From JALZKA01 sp963725035 (GTDB lineage: Bacteria; Actinomycetota; Thermoleophilia; Solirubrobacterales; 70-9), in NCBI GenBank assembly GCA_963725035.1, contig CAVRWX010000018.1, positions 496,001 to 560,000 of the forward strand: a stretch of DNA of 64,000 nt, read 5' to 3'. Both the position numbers and the translations under genes were made by a program. This document shows positions 43,977 through 52,994 of the stretch, in pieces; within the stretch, counting starts at the first letter, position 1; every line of letters starts with the position of its first letter. The notes beneath the pieces were generated by a model, which saw only the letters and a list, made by a program, of their open reading frames with translations, made no database searches and had not been told where the DNA came from.

Positions 43977-44429
43977 GTGAACTTCGTGGCTGCGCGCAGG
44001 CTGATCGCGATTCTCCTCGTTTTGCTGTTCCTCTCCTCGCTCGCTGCCGCTTTGGCGCCGGTGCAGGACCGCACGGGCACGGAATCCAGCACGACGTCGA
44101 CCTCGACGTCCGATGCCCCCACCCTGCCCGAGACGGGCGGCGAGGATGCCCGCGTCGTCACGCAATCCGTGGACGCCTCCGCCACGCGCCCGGCGCTGGT
44201 CCGGGTCAGGGTCGGAGACCGCCTGCGCCTGCGGGTGACCTCGCGCCGCCCGGGCACCGTCGAGCTCGTTGGCCTGGGGCCGGCCGAGGACGTCGGCCCG
44301 CGCCAGCCGGCGGACTTCGACGTCTTCTTGCGCGAGGAAGGGTCCTACCCCGTCCAGTTCCTCGACACCGAGCGCGACGTGGCGCAGATCGAGGTCTCCC
44401 CTCCCCGCACCCAGCCGGCGGCTCGCTAG
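43977..44429 (+). CDS. Membrane-anchored or secreted protein, unknown
   Basis: 150 residues, GTG at 43977 with AGGAAGG 5 bases upstream. One N-terminal helix LIAILLVLLFLSSLAAALA (signal or anchor), a Thr/Ser linker, then a single beta domain: PALVRVRVGDRLRLRVTSRR, GTVELVGLGPAEDVGP, ADFDVFLREEGSYPVQFLDT. This strand pattern resembles a cupredoxin-like fold without the copper ligands. Convergent with topoisomerase IB; the stops overlap by 4 bases. Confidence 0.65.
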   Translation: MNFVAARRLIAILLVLLFLSSLAAALAPVQDRTGTESSTTSTSTSDAPTLPETGGEDARVVTQSVDASATRPALVRVRVGDRLRLRVTSRRPGTVELVGLGPAEDVGPRQPADFDVFLREEGSYPVQFLDTERDVAQIEVSPPRTQPAAR

Positions 44430-45436
44430 CTGATCAGCCGGATAACGGCCTTCTCGATGCCGGCGCGGTCGGCGAAGTCCTTGCTTCCGCCAGCCTTGGC
44501 CAGGCGATCGACGGCGGACTTGATGGTCTTGCCGTTCTCGAAGCTCGAGATGACGCGTGGGTCGACGTAGGACGAGCGGCAGACGGCCGGTGTGTTGCCC
44601 AGGATCTCGGCCACGACCTTGATGACGTCGACGACGGCCTGATCGGGATCGTCCGTTCCGGCGTGGTCGGTGAGGAGCATCGCGGCTAGGACCGTCCCGT
44701 TCCACGTGCGGAAGTCCTTGGCCGTGTAGTCCTCGCCCAACAGCGCTTTGAGCCACATGTTGATGTCGGCTGACGAGACGTCGGCCCAGACGCCCTTCGA
44801 CTCGCGGTAGGCGAGCAAGTCATCCGTCGGCTTGCCGCGGCGGCGCTTGAGCGCAGTGACCGTTGGGACCACGAGCCGGTCCTCGATCGGGTAGGTGCGC
44901 TGGGCGCCGCCCTTGGCGATGTAGTCGAACTCGATCACCGACCCCTGCTTCACGCGCACGTGCTGCTTTTGAATCGTCGCGAGCCCGAAGCTCTCGTTCT
45001 CCTCGGCGTAGTCCTCACCGCCGACCCGGAACATGCCGACGTCGAGCAGGCGCACCGCGCACGCCATCACGCGCTCGCGTACGAGGCCTTGGAGCCCCAG
45101 GTCTGCCTCCACTGCCTTGCGCGCATTGGGGAGCTTCGCGGCGAACTCGGGCAGACGCTTGAACTTGGCGCGGTCCCGCTGCGCGCGCCAATCGTCGTGG
45201 TAGAGGTACTGGCGCCGTCCGGCCGAGTCCGTGCCGACGGCCTGGATATGGCCGCGCTCGTCCGCACAGATCCAGACGTCCTTCCACGCCGGCGGGATTA
45301 CGAGCGCCTTGATGCGCTCCAGGGCGGCTTCGTCGGTGATCGTGTCGCCGCCCTCGTCGCAGTAGGTGAAGCCGCGACCGCGGCCCTTGCGCGAGTAGCC
45401 GGGGTCCGACGGGTCAGATCGGCGTGTGCGCGGCAC
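44426..45436 (-). CDS. DNA topoisomerase IB
   Basis: 336 residues. Relaxes supercoils through a 3'-phosphotyrosine. The small poxvirus-like bacterial form: GFTYCDEGGDTI, ERIKALVIPPAWKDVWIC, GRRQYLYHDDWRAQRD, then RVMACAVRLLDVGMFRVGGE and a KDFRTWNGTVLAAMLL block with the active Arg, ending in the nucleophile CRSSYVDPRVIS with Tyr290. Such enzymes are common in soil actinobacteria and proteobacteria. Its place between the pilin operon and the methyltransferase is unusual for housekeeping genes. Confidence 0.93.
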   Translation of the reverse strand: MPRTRRSDPSDPGYSRKGRGRGFTYCDEGGDTITDEAALERIKALVIPPAWKDVWICADERGHIQAVGTDSAGRRQYLYHDDWRAQRDRAKFKRLPEFAAKLPNARKAVEADLGLQGLVRERVMACAVRLLDVGMFRVGGEDYAEENESFGLATIQKQHVRVKQGSVIEFDYIAKGGAQRTYPIEDRLVVPTVTALKRRRGKPTDDLLAYRESKGVWADVSSADINMWLKALLGEDYTAKDFRTWNGTVLAAMLLTDHAGTDDPDQAVVDVIKVVAEILGNTPAVCRSSYVDPRVISSFENGKTIKSAVDRLAKAGGSKDFADRAGIEKAVIRLIS

Positions 45437-45552
45437 GGGCTCAGCCCCCCGCCCGATTCACGCTCAGGGCGCTCAGCCGTCGCCTCCGCCGGAATCCTCC
45501 TGCTCAGGTTCGTCGTCCATGGTCCCGTTCCGGTTCCCGGCGCGGGTCGGCG

Positions 45553-46389
45553 TCAAACGGCCGGCATCGCTGCCGGTGGCGCGAGGTCCGCGGCTGCAAG
45601 CGGTCCCCTCGTGATCACGATCTCCCCGTCGGGCCACTCCGCACCAGCCATCCGGTCGGCCATCGAGTCGAAGTAGCGCTGCTCGATTTCGACCGCGATC
45701 GAGTTGCGGTCCCAGGCCCTCGCGGCGGCGGTCGTCGTCCCGATTCCCGCGAAGGGGTCGAGCACCGTGTCGCCCGCATACGAGAACATCCTGACCAGAC
45801 GCTCCGCGAGCTCGATGGGAAAGCTCTGGGGGTGGCGCGGGTCACGATCGGAGGGGATTAGCCAGACCGACGACGAGCAGGTCGCGAAGTAGCCGGCGGC
45901 CATCCGCGAAGAGACCTGGGTCTCGACCGAGACGTGCCGCTCGCCCGGCTTTCGCATGACGAGGATGTCCTGAGAATCGCACAAGAGCTCGCCGCACGGC
46001 TGGTTCGACGCTCCGTAGAAGGCTGCATTGTCGAGCTCGACCGTCTCCGACGGGAGCCAGCGGATCGCATGTGTCGCGCCGAGACCGAAACGCCGCGTGC
46101 GTGCGTAGACGTCCGCCGTGAGCGGCAGGTCCTCCTCCCGCCGCGCGACCGCGCTCGCGACACACGCGAGGTGCCCTCCCGGCGCGAGGACGCGATTGCA
46201 CTCGGCCCACACGACGTCCAGCTCGGCGAGGTAATCGTCGTACTCCAGGATCGCCGACAGTTGGCCGGCCTCATAAGCATCCGCGAGCGAAGCGAAGGCC
46301 GGCGGGTGCGTGATGATCAGGTGCACCGACTGGTCCGGGATGAAGCTCAGGTTTCGGCAGTCATTCTCGACCAGGACGTGCTTGGTCAT
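45553..46389 (-). CDS. DNA methyltransferase (N4-cytosine/N6-adenine class)
   Basis: 278 residues. The motif order is IV first and I last, as in beta-class enzymes: VHLIITHPPAFASLADAY (about 22-38; catalytic loop) and DTVLDPFAGIGTTTAAAR (about 207-224; SAM site), with HPQSFPIELAERLVRMFS between. The catalytic tetrad is THPPA instead of the usual (D/S)PPY/F, so the aromatic residue and the first acid or Ser are replaced. No restriction gene is nearby: it is a solitary methyltransferase or a paralog of altered function. No recognition sequence can be inferred. Confidence 0.8.
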   Translation of the reverse strand: MTKHVLVENDCRNLSFIPDQSVHLIITHPPAFASLADAYEAGQLSAILEYDDYLAELDVVWAECNRVLAPGGHLACVASAVARREEDLPLTADVYARTRRFGLGATHAIRWLPSETVELDNAAFYGASNQPCGELLCDSQDILVMRKPGERHVSVETQVSSRMAAGYFATCSSSVWLIPSDRDPRHPQSFPIELAERLVRMFSYAGDTVLDPFAGIGTTTAAARAWDRNSIAVEIEQRYFDSMADRMAGAEWPDGEIVITRGPLAAADLAPPAAMPAV

Positions 46390-46594
46390 TCGTTGAACCC
46401 CCGGTCAAACTCTTTGTCTCGCCATACGATGTCGGCGCGGACTACGGGCTTCACCGAAGGGCGCGCGATCCCTCCGGTCCAAATCTCGTTGATGGAGTCT
46501 GAACGGGAACCTGCAAGCGCTCAGGAGTCCTCGAGCCGCGCGTGCCTATGCGGGGCACGCCGAGCGGATTCCCGGGACCGGAGAGGTCCAGGCC
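46390..46594. other. Intergenic region downstream of pilC
   Basis: 205 bases without a gene. A 7-bp hairpin GCGTGCC-tatgcgg-GGCACGC at 46540-46560 lies 35 bases past the pilC stop and may end the pilB-T-C operon. Confidence 0.5.
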
Positions 46595-47830
46595 CTAGCG
46601 GATGTTGTCGTAGAGCGAGAAGATCGGCAGGTACATCGCGATCACGATGAACCCGACGCCGCCACCGACGATCAAGATCATCAGCGGCTCAATCAGCGAG
46701 GTGAGCGCCTTGACCTTCGCGTCCACCTCGGTCTCGTAGAAGTCGGCGACCTTCTCGAGCATCGTCTCGAGCTGACCCGAGTCCTCGCCGACGGCCACCA
46801 TGTGGGAGACCATGGCGGGGAACGCGTCGTTCTCCTGGAGCGGCTTCGCGATCGAGCCTCCGGCCTTGACCGAGGCGTAGACGTCGTCCATCGCCTCCTC
46901 GACCACCGCGTTGCCGGCGGTCTGGCCCGCGATCTTGATCGCCTGGAGCATCGGGACGCCGGAGGAGATGGTGCCGGCGAACGTCCGCGACCAGCGGGCA
47001 AGCGCGACCTTGTGAACGATGTCGCCGATGTGGGCCGGGAAGTTCAGCTTCATCCGGTCCCATTGGTGGCGCCCCCGCTCGGACGACTTCCAGCGGTTGA
47101 ACGCGTATCCGACTGCAACGATGATCGCGATCAGGATGTACCAGCTGCCTGTGATGAAGTCGGAGATCGCGACGACGATCCGGGTGGGCAGCGGCAGCTG
47201 CGAGCTCACGCCCGGCGTCTCCTCGGAGATCTCGACGAAGATGTCGGTGAAGACCGGCACGACGAACGCGCAAACCGCTGCCATGACGAGGATCGCGATC
47301 ACGAGGACCGCCGACGGGTACATCATCGCCGCGCGGACCTGGCGCCTCAGCGCGTCGAGGCGCTCGAGCTGGTCCGCGACGCGGTCAAGCGCCTCTTCGA
47401 GACGGCCCGAGCCCTCGCCTGCCTGAACCATCGAGCGGTAGAGCGGGTCGAAGACTCCCGGCTGGGACTCCATCGCCTGGGCGACGGAGCTTCCCGCCTC
47501 GACGTCCTGGCGAAGGGCGACGATTGCCTTCGTGAGCATCTCGTCGTCGGTCTGGTCTTCCAGCGTGTAGAGCGACCGCAGCATCGGCATGCCCGACGAG
47601 ATGAGGGTCGCGAACTGGCGCGAGAAGATCGCCAGCGGACGCGCCTTCACGTTCTTGAAGCGCTGGAAGACCGACTCGAGCTTGAACGCCTCGCGCGTCT
47701 CGGAAACGTCCAGGACGATCAGGCCGCGCTGGCGGAGCTGCTCGGTGACGGCCGCCTTGGAGGCCGCCTCGACCTCGCCGCGTGACGGTACTCCCGCGAG
47801 ATCTACTGCCCTGAATCCGAACGTCGCCAT
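46595..47830 (-). CDS. pilC: Type IV pilus inner-membrane platform PilC
   Basis: 411 residues. Two copies of the GspF domain (about 65-190 and 270-395) with three membrane helices: MYPSAVLVIAILVMAAVCAF, YILIAIIVAVGYAF and IEPLMILIVGGGVGFIVIAMYLPIF. Starts MATFGFRAVDLAGVPSRGEVE, and has FSRQFATLISSGMPM, LDRVADQLERLDALRRQVRAAM, WSRTFAGTISSGVPML. It couples the ATPases to pilin subunits. Confidence 0.95.
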   Translation of the reverse strand: MATFGFRAVDLAGVPSRGEVEAASKAAVTEQLRQRGLIVLDVSETREAFKLESVFQRFKNVKARPLAIFSRQFATLISSGMPMLRSLYTLEDQTDDEMLTKAIVALRQDVEAGSSVAQAMESQPGVFDPLYRSMVQAGEGSGRLEEALDRVADQLERLDALRRQVRAAMMYPSAVLVIAILVMAAVCAFVVPVFTDIFVEISEETPGVSSQLPLPTRIVVAISDFITGSWYILIAIIVAVGYAFNRWKSSERGRHQWDRMKLNFPAHIGDIVHKVALARWSRTFAGTISSGVPMLQAIKIAGQTAGNAVVEEAMDDVYASVKAGGSIAKPLQENDAFPAMVSHMVAVGEDSGQLETMLEKVADFYETEVDAKVKALTSLIEPLMILIVGGGVGFIVIAMYLPIFSLYDNIR

Positions 47831-47833
47831 TGC

Positions 47834-48973
47834 CTAGACCCCCGCTGGGACCGGAGGGCCTGACTGTTGGTGCGGGTAGGACTGCCCGGCGGGCTGGTTG
47901 ACGCCGGGCATCGGGCCGAGGAGGCGCTTGAGCTCCTCCGGGACTGACGCGCGCGCCATCGCCATCTGCGCGGTGATCTTGCCCTGACGGACAAGCGCGG
48001 CGAGGTTGGCGTCCATCGTCTGCATCCCCACCGAGCCCGAGGTCTGGATCGCCGAGTAGATCTGGTGGGTCTTGCCTTCGCGGATGAGGTTCCGAACCGC
48101 CGGGCTGGGCACGAGCACTTCGGTGGCGCAGACGCGGCCGGAGCCGTCGGCGGTCGGCAGGAGCTGCTGGGTGACGATGCCCTGGAGGGCGATCGAGAGC
48201 TGCATCCGGACCTGTTGCTGCTGATGCGGCGGGAAGACGTCGATGATGCGGTCAACGGTCTGGGCGGTCGACTGCGTGTGAAGCGTGGCGAAGACGAGGT
48301 GTCCGGTCTCAGCCGCGGTCAGCGCGGTCGAGATCGTGTCGAGGTCTCGCATCTCGCCGACGAGAATCACGTCGGGGTCCTCGCGGAGGGCCGACTTGAG
48401 CGCGCTCTTGAAGTCGACCGCGTCCGAGCCGACCTCGCGCTGGTTCACGATGCACCGCTTGTGCTTGTGGAGGAACTCGATCGGGTCCTCGATCGTCAAG
48501 ATGTGCTCCTCGCGCTCGTCGTTGATGAGGTCGATCATCGAGGCGAGCGAGGTTGACTTGCCCGAGCCGGTCGGACCGGTCACGAGGACGAAGCCGCGCG
48601 GCTTGCGGCAGAAGTCGGCGAGCACGTGCGGCAGTCCCAGCGTCTCGAGCGACTCGATTTCGTGGGGGATATGGCGGAAGGCCGCCGAGATGGCGCCGCG
48701 CTGGAAGAACGCGTTCACACGGAAGCGAGCGACGCCGGGGATCGCGTATGCGAGGTCGATCTGCAGGTTGTTCTCGAACTGCTTGCGCTGCGAGTCGTTC
48801 AGGATCGCGTAGACGATCTCGCGTGTGTCCTGGGGCGTCAGGCGCGGATAGTCGTCGAGCGGGGCGATTTTCCCCCGCACACGGACGGCCGGCGCGAAGC
48901 CCGGCGAAAGGTGGACGTCGGAGGCCCGGGCCTCCACCATCTGCGTAAGGACCGCTGCGAAGTCAATGCTCAT
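47834..48973 (-). CDS. pilT: Pilus retraction ATPase PilT
   Basis: 379 residues from ATG 48973 (MSIDFAAVLTQMVEARASDVHLSPG). A hexameric ATPase with Walker A GPTGSGKSTS, the Asp box TIEDPIEFLHKHKR, Walker B ALREDPDVILVGEMRDLDT and His box LVFATLHTQSTAQTVDRII. The C-terminal AIRNLIREGKTHQI-type segment appears as AVRNLIREGKTHQIYSAI. The presence of a retraction motor implies twitching motility or DNA uptake. Confidence 0.96.
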   Translation of the reverse strand: MSIDFAAVLTQMVEARASDVHLSPGFAPAVRVRGKIAPLDDYPRLTPQDTREIVYAILNDSQRKQFENNLQIDLAYAIPGVARFRVNAFFQRGAISAAFRHIPHEIESLETLGLPHVLADFCRKPRGFVLVTGPTGSGKSTSLASMIDLINDEREEHILTIEDPIEFLHKHKRCIVNQREVGSDAVDFKSALKSALREDPDVILVGEMRDLDTISTALTAAETGHLVFATLHTQSTAQTVDRIIDVFPPHQQQQVRMQLSIALQGIVTQQLLPTADGSGRVCATEVLVPSPAVRNLIREGKTHQIYSAIQTSGSVGMQTMDANLAALVRQGKITAQMAMARASVPEELKRLLGPMPGVNQPAGQSYPHQQSGPPVPAGV

Positions 48974-49033
48974 CAGACTCTCTTTCGGCGTGTGGAGGCT
49001 CTGGCTTGAGAGCCGGGCAGGCCAACGCGACAA

Positions 49034-50908
49034 TCAGCGTGCAACGCGGGCGACTTCTTCGATCGACGTTACGCCTGCCTCGACCTTGCGCAGACCGTCC
49101 TCGGTCAGGGTGAGCATGCCCTCCTGGCGCGCGACGGCGGTGAGCTCGGCCTCGGAGGCGCCGGCGACCGTCATCTCCTTGAGGGCCTCCGACATGACCA
49201 TCACGGAGTAGAGGCCGATGCGGCCGCGGTACCCGGTGCTGCCGCAACGCGCGCACCCCACAGGCTCGAAGACGGTCAGGTCGCCCTTGACGTCGTAGCC
49301 CGCATCGACGAGGGCCTGGTTCGGCATCACGGCCTTTCGCTTGCACACGTCGCAGAGCTTTCGCGCCAAGCGCTGCGCGACCACACAATCCACGGCCGAG
49401 GCCGTGAGGAACGACTCGATGCCCATCTTCTGGAGGCGCACGATCGCGCCGGGAGCGTCGTTCGTGTGAAGGGTCGTGAGGACGAGGTGGCCGGTGAGCG
49501 CGGCCTCGATCGCGATGCGCGCCGTCTCGCCGTCGCGAATCTCACCGACCATGATCACGTCTGGGTCGGCTCGCAGCATCGAGCGGAGGCCCGCGGCGAA
49601 GGTGAGCCCGGCGCGGCGATTAACGCCCACCTGGTTGATTCCATCCAGGCGGTACTCGACCGGGTCCTCGATCGTGATGATCTTCTTCTCGATCGAGTTG
49701 ATCTCGTTGAGGGTTGCGTAGAGCGAGGTGGACTTACCCGAGCCTGTCGGGCCGGTAACGAGAATCGCGCCGTAGGGCTTGCGGTACGACGTCTCGTAGC
49801 GGCGGCGACCCTTGCCGTCCATGCCGAGGTCGTCGAGCGAGCGCATCGCCTGGTCGGTGTCGAGGATGCGGATCGTGGCGCCCTCGCCGCGCGAGGTCGG
49901 GAGGGTGGTGATGCGCAGATCGACCTTGCGGCCTTCGACGTTCAGCGAGACGCGGCCGTCCTGTGGGACGCGCTTTTCGGCGATGTCCATGTCGCTCATG
50001 ATCTTGATTCGTGAGACGACGCCGGCGATCATGCGCTTGGGAACCGTCGCCGCTTCGATCAGGACGCCGTCGACTCGGAACCGAACTCGCATCTCGCCGT
50101 CAAGCGGCTCGAAGTGCACGTCCGAGGCGCCATCGTTGGTCGCCTGCCCAAGGATCGAATAGACCAGCTTGATGACGGGCGCGTCGTCGGCGGACTCCCT
50201 GAGATCGGCGACCTCTGCTCCCTCGGCCTCCTCCTCCTCTTCGACGGCCTCGGTCACCGCGCTGTCGAGTGTGTTGAGACGGCGGATAAGCGCTTCGATG
50301 TCCTCGGGAGCTGCAACCGCAACGCGGCAGATCGACCCCGTGATCATCTGGACGTCGTCGATCGCGATCACGTCGGAGGGGTCGGACATGGCGAGCAGCA
50401 CCGTGTCGTCCGGCATGAAGCCCACGGGGACCGCGTTGTAGCGGCGGGCGGCGGCGGGCGAGATCAGGTTCGAAGCGCCCATGTCCACCTTGTAGGCGTT
50501 CAGGTCGAGGTGGTAGAGGCCGTAGCGCTCGGCGACCGCACGCGAGAGCTGGCTGGAGTCGATCACCTTCTGCTCGACCAGGATCGACTCGGGAGTGCGG
50601 CCGGATCCACTCGCCTCTTCGACGGCGAGCCGGGCACGCTCCTTGTCGGCGAAGCCGAGCTCAACCAGGACGTCGGTGATGAACATGCCTGAGTGACCCT
50701 TCCCGAGCGGCGGCGTCAGACCGGCGATGCCCGGGGTAGTCGCGGGTGCTTCCTCCGGTACCGCCGTGGGCTCCGGGGCGGGCGCTTCCTGGGCCGGCGC
50801 CTCTTGGACCGGGGCATCCGGAACCGGCGCCTCTTCGGGCTGGCGTGCAAGCGCGGTGACACCGTCCGTGTCCGGAACGGGCTTCAGATAATCGGGACGC
50901 TCGGTCAA
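49034..50908 (-). CDS. pilB: Pilus extension ATPase PilB
   Basis: 624 residues, TTG at 50908 overlapping the aroE stop. A Pro/Ala/Glu-rich start (about 1-60), MshEN-type N-terminal domain (GMFITDVLVELGFADKERAR), then the GspE core with VHFEPLDGEMRVRFRVDGVL, Walker A GPTGSGKSTS, TIEDPVEYRLDGINQVGVN, Walker B LRADPDVIMVGEIRD and the four-Cys zinc site CDVCKRKAV...CARCGSTGYRG. MshEN domains often bind c-di-GMP, which fits the riboswitch on pilA, but the binding motif is not clear here. Confidence 0.96.
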   Translation of the reverse strand: MTERPDYLKPVPDTDGVTALARQPEEAPVPDAPVQEAPAQEAPAPEPTAVPEEAPATTPGIAGLTPPLGKGHSGMFITDVLVELGFADKERARLAVEEASGSGRTPESILVEQKVIDSSQLSRAVAERYGLYHLDLNAYKVDMGASNLISPAAARRYNAVPVGFMPDDTVLLAMSDPSDVIAIDDVQMITGSICRVAVAAPEDIEALIRRLNTLDSAVTEAVEEEEEAEGAEVADLRESADDAPVIKLVYSILGQATNDGASDVHFEPLDGEMRVRFRVDGVLIEAATVPKRMIAGVVSRIKIMSDMDIAEKRVPQDGRVSLNVEGRKVDLRITTLPTSRGEGATIRILDTDQAMRSLDDLGMDGKGRRRYETSYRKPYGAILVTGPTGSGKSTSLYATLNEINSIEKKIITIEDPVEYRLDGINQVGVNRRAGLTFAAGLRSMLRADPDVIMVGEIRDGETARIAIEAALTGHLVLTTLHTNDAPGAIVRLQKMGIESFLTASAVDCVVAQRLARKLCDVCKRKAVMPNQALVDAGYDVKGDLTVFEPVGCARCGSTGYRGRIGLYSVMVMSEALKEMTVAGASEAELTAVARQEGMLTLTEDGLRKVEAGVTSIEEVARVAR

Positions 50909-51717
50909 CGTGAGCCCCTCGCCGCTCGGCGCATGGTGTCGAGAGGCGGCTCCGTGCCCGTCCAGATCTCAAGCGATGCCGCACCCTGCCTGGCGAGGAT
51001 CTCGAGGCCGTCGACCACGGTTGCGCCTGCCGCCCTAGCAGCCACGATTAGATCAGTGTCGCGAGATCCATAAACCAAATCCATCACCACCTCTGCCTTC
51101 AGACCATCGGTCAAGGGCGTAAATGGCTTGAGATCGGACTGCCCGCGTTCGGCTTCCGGCGCTGTCTCATTCGCGCCCGCAAGGCCGACGGTGGTCGCGT
51201 TCACGAGGATGTCCGGGGCATTTGTATCGAGGCCCACGCCCAGCTCGCGGGCGAGCGCCTCGGCCTTCTCGCTTGTGCGATTCCACACGTTTACGTCGGC
51301 GCCCGCGTGCTGGAGCGCCCACACGGCTGCCCTGCCCGAGCCACCGGCGCCCATCACGAGCGCACGCATGCCCTCGGGCGGCCGCGGCAGGGCGGCCACG
51401 ATGGCGATCGCGTCGGTGTTCTCGGCGTGGATGCGGCCACCAGCGAACGTCAGGGTGTTCGCCGCGCCGATCCCGCGCGCCGCGTCAGTCGTCTCGTCGG
51501 CGACCGCCAGGGCCGAGAGCTTGTGCGGAACCGTCACGTTCACCCCGGCGAAGCCTTGCTCGGGCAGGGAGCGGACCAGCTCCTCGAAACCCTCAGGTGA
51601 GACCTCGATCGCCTCGTAGGACCACTCCCCCAGCCCCATCTCGGCAAGCGCAGCCGAATGCATCGCGGGCGAGCGCGAATGCGAGACGGGTTGTCCGAGC
51701 ACGGCGAGGCGAGGCAT
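50905..51717 (-). CDS. aroE: Shikimate dehydrogenase
   Basis: 270 residues from ATG 51717. Reduces 3-dehydroshikimate with NADPH. Substrate site LGQPVSHSRSPAMHSAAL and VTVPHKLSALAVADE (catalytic Lys), ENTDAIAIVAAL; NADP fold LVMGAGGSGRAAVWALQHAG and VWNRTSEKAEAL. ILVNATTVGLAG and a late GLEILARQGAASLEIWTG are typical. It heads the pilB-T-C transcript, so pilus and aromatic biosynthesis genes share an operon. Confidence 0.95.
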   Translation of the reverse strand: MPRLAVLGQPVSHSRSPAMHSAALAEMGLGEWSYEAIEVSPEGFEELVRSLPEQGFAGVNVTVPHKLSALAVADETTDAARGIGAANTLTFAGGRIHAENTDAIAIVAALPRPPEGMRALVMGAGGSGRAAVWALQHAGADVNVWNRTSEKAEALARELGVGLDTNAPDILVNATTVGLAGANETAPEAERGQSDLKPFTPLTDGLKAEVVMDLVYGSRDTDLIVAARAAGATVVDGLEILARQGAASLEIWTGTEPPLDTMRRAARGSR

Positions 51718-51722
51718 CGCTT

Positions 51723-51783
51723 GAGAGTAGGGATCACGCCGAGAGGTGGAATTTCCACACATTTCGTGGAAATTCCTACTCTC
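51723..51783. repeat. Nested inverted repeat between mltG and aroE
   Basis: Outer arms GAGAGTAGG (51723-51731) and CCTACTCTC (51775-51783); inner arms GAATTTCCAC (51749-51758) and GTGGAAATTC (51766-51775). It fills almost all of the 71-base gap between the mltG stop and the aroE start on the minus strand. It could be a terminator of mltG, an operator, or an RNA element. Confidence 0.7.
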
Positions 51784-51788
51784 GGCGG

Positions 51789-52994
51789 CTAGCAGTCGGT
51801 TGGAGAGCCGCCCTGCTCGATCAGCGCGTCCTGGTAGGCCTGCTCCGCCGCGGCGAACTCTGCCTCCGTTTCGACGAAGGTGTGCTCGTTGCATGAGCCG
51901 GGCTTGACCACGAAGAAGAAGTAGTCCGAGTCCGCTGGGTGTGCCGCCGCGTCGAGGGAAGCCAGCCCGGGATTGCCGATCGGACCGGGCGGCAGGCCGG
52001 CGTTCGTGCGCGTGTTGTAGGGGGTGTCTTCCTCGAGGCGCGAGAGGACGAGCTGGCCCGAGTAGTTGTGGTCCTCGTAGCGGATCGTCGCATCGATTCC
52101 CAGCGGGTTGCCCTGCTCGAGCCGGTTGTTGATCACGGACGCCGCGAGCTCGCGCTCTTCCGGAACCGCGATCTCACGCTCAACCATCGCGGCGATGTTG
52201 ACCAGTTCGTACTGAGTCCGCCCCTGCTCCTTGGCCGCCCCTTCGAGGTCGATGTCGGAAGCGTTCATCTCGAACGCCTCGAGTTGCTTCGCGACGAGCT
52301 CCTCCACCTTTGCGCCCTTGAAGAGCTCGTAAGTGGCTGGGAAGAGGAATCCCTCGAGGTTCTGAGCGTCCTCAGCCCCGTACTTGGCCAGGTCGAAGCC
52401 CTTGAACGATTGCGTCGCCTTGAGGTAGTCGCCCTTGAGCCCGGCCTTCTTTGCGACCTCGGCGATCTGAGTGCGGTCATACCCCTCGGGCACGACAACC
52501 TCGATCGTCTTTTTGGCCGTCGGCACGCCTGATGCCTCCGAGCTCGAGTCGCCTCCCCTGCTGATGATCGTCCCGATCGCAGCGACGGCGATTATGAGGA
52601 GCCCCAGGCCGACCAGGGCGAACATCCGCCGGCGGTGAACGGCACCAGAGGTGGGTCCGCGTGGTGGCGGCGGCGGAGCGGCTGGTTGGACCTGGGTCGG
52701 TGGCGTCTCGAGGGGCGGCGTGGGGGCAGCGGGAGCGACCTCGGTCGGCGGCTGCCGGGCAGAAGCTGCGGGCGCGACTTCGGTCGGCGGCAGCGGCTCA
52801 GATGGGGGCGCGGGTTCGCTCGGCTCCCGTGCGGGCACCGGTTGGCTTGGCTCCGGGTCGATGCCCGAGCGCACGCGCTCGCCGAGCGATTCGCGAGTCT
52901 CCTCGCCGCGGCGCCTGGCCTCGCGCTCGGCGCGACGTGCCGCGCGTTCGCGCGCGGCCTCGTCGTCTGCAAAGGGATCCCGCCAGTCGCTCAT
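51789..52994 (-). CDS. mltG: Endolytic peptidoglycan transglycosylase MltG
   Basis: 401 residues. The N-terminal 115 residues are charged then Pro/Ala/Thr-rich (PTEVAPAA repeats), cytosolic. One helix follows (MFALVGLGLLIIAVAAIGTI) and then the YceG domain: EVVVPEGYDRTQIAEVAKKAGL, LEGFLFPATYELFKGA, the catalytic Glu in VNIAAMVEREIAVPEEREL, NNRLEQGNPLGIDATIRYE and YNTRTNAGLPPGPIGNPGL. It trims nascent glycan strands. ATGA overlap with yqgF. Confidence 0.94.
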   Translation of the reverse strand: MSDWRDPFADDEAARERAARRAEREARRRGEETRESLGERVRSGIDPEPSQPVPAREPSEPAPPSEPLPPTEVAPAASARQPPTEVAPAAPTPPLETPPTQVQPAAPPPPPRGPTSGAVHRRRMFALVGLGLLIIAVAAIGTIISRGGDSSSEASGVPTAKKTIEVVVPEGYDRTQIAEVAKKAGLKGDYLKATQSFKGFDLAKYGAEDAQNLEGFLFPATYELFKGAKVEELVAKQLEAFEMNASDIDLEGAAKEQGRTQYELVNIAAMVEREIAVPEERELAASVINNRLEQGNPLGIDATIRYEDHNYSGQLVLSRLEEDTPYNTRTNAGLPPGPIGNPGLASLDAAAHPADSDYFFFVVKPGSCNEHTFVETEAEFAAAEQAYQDALIEQGGSPTDC

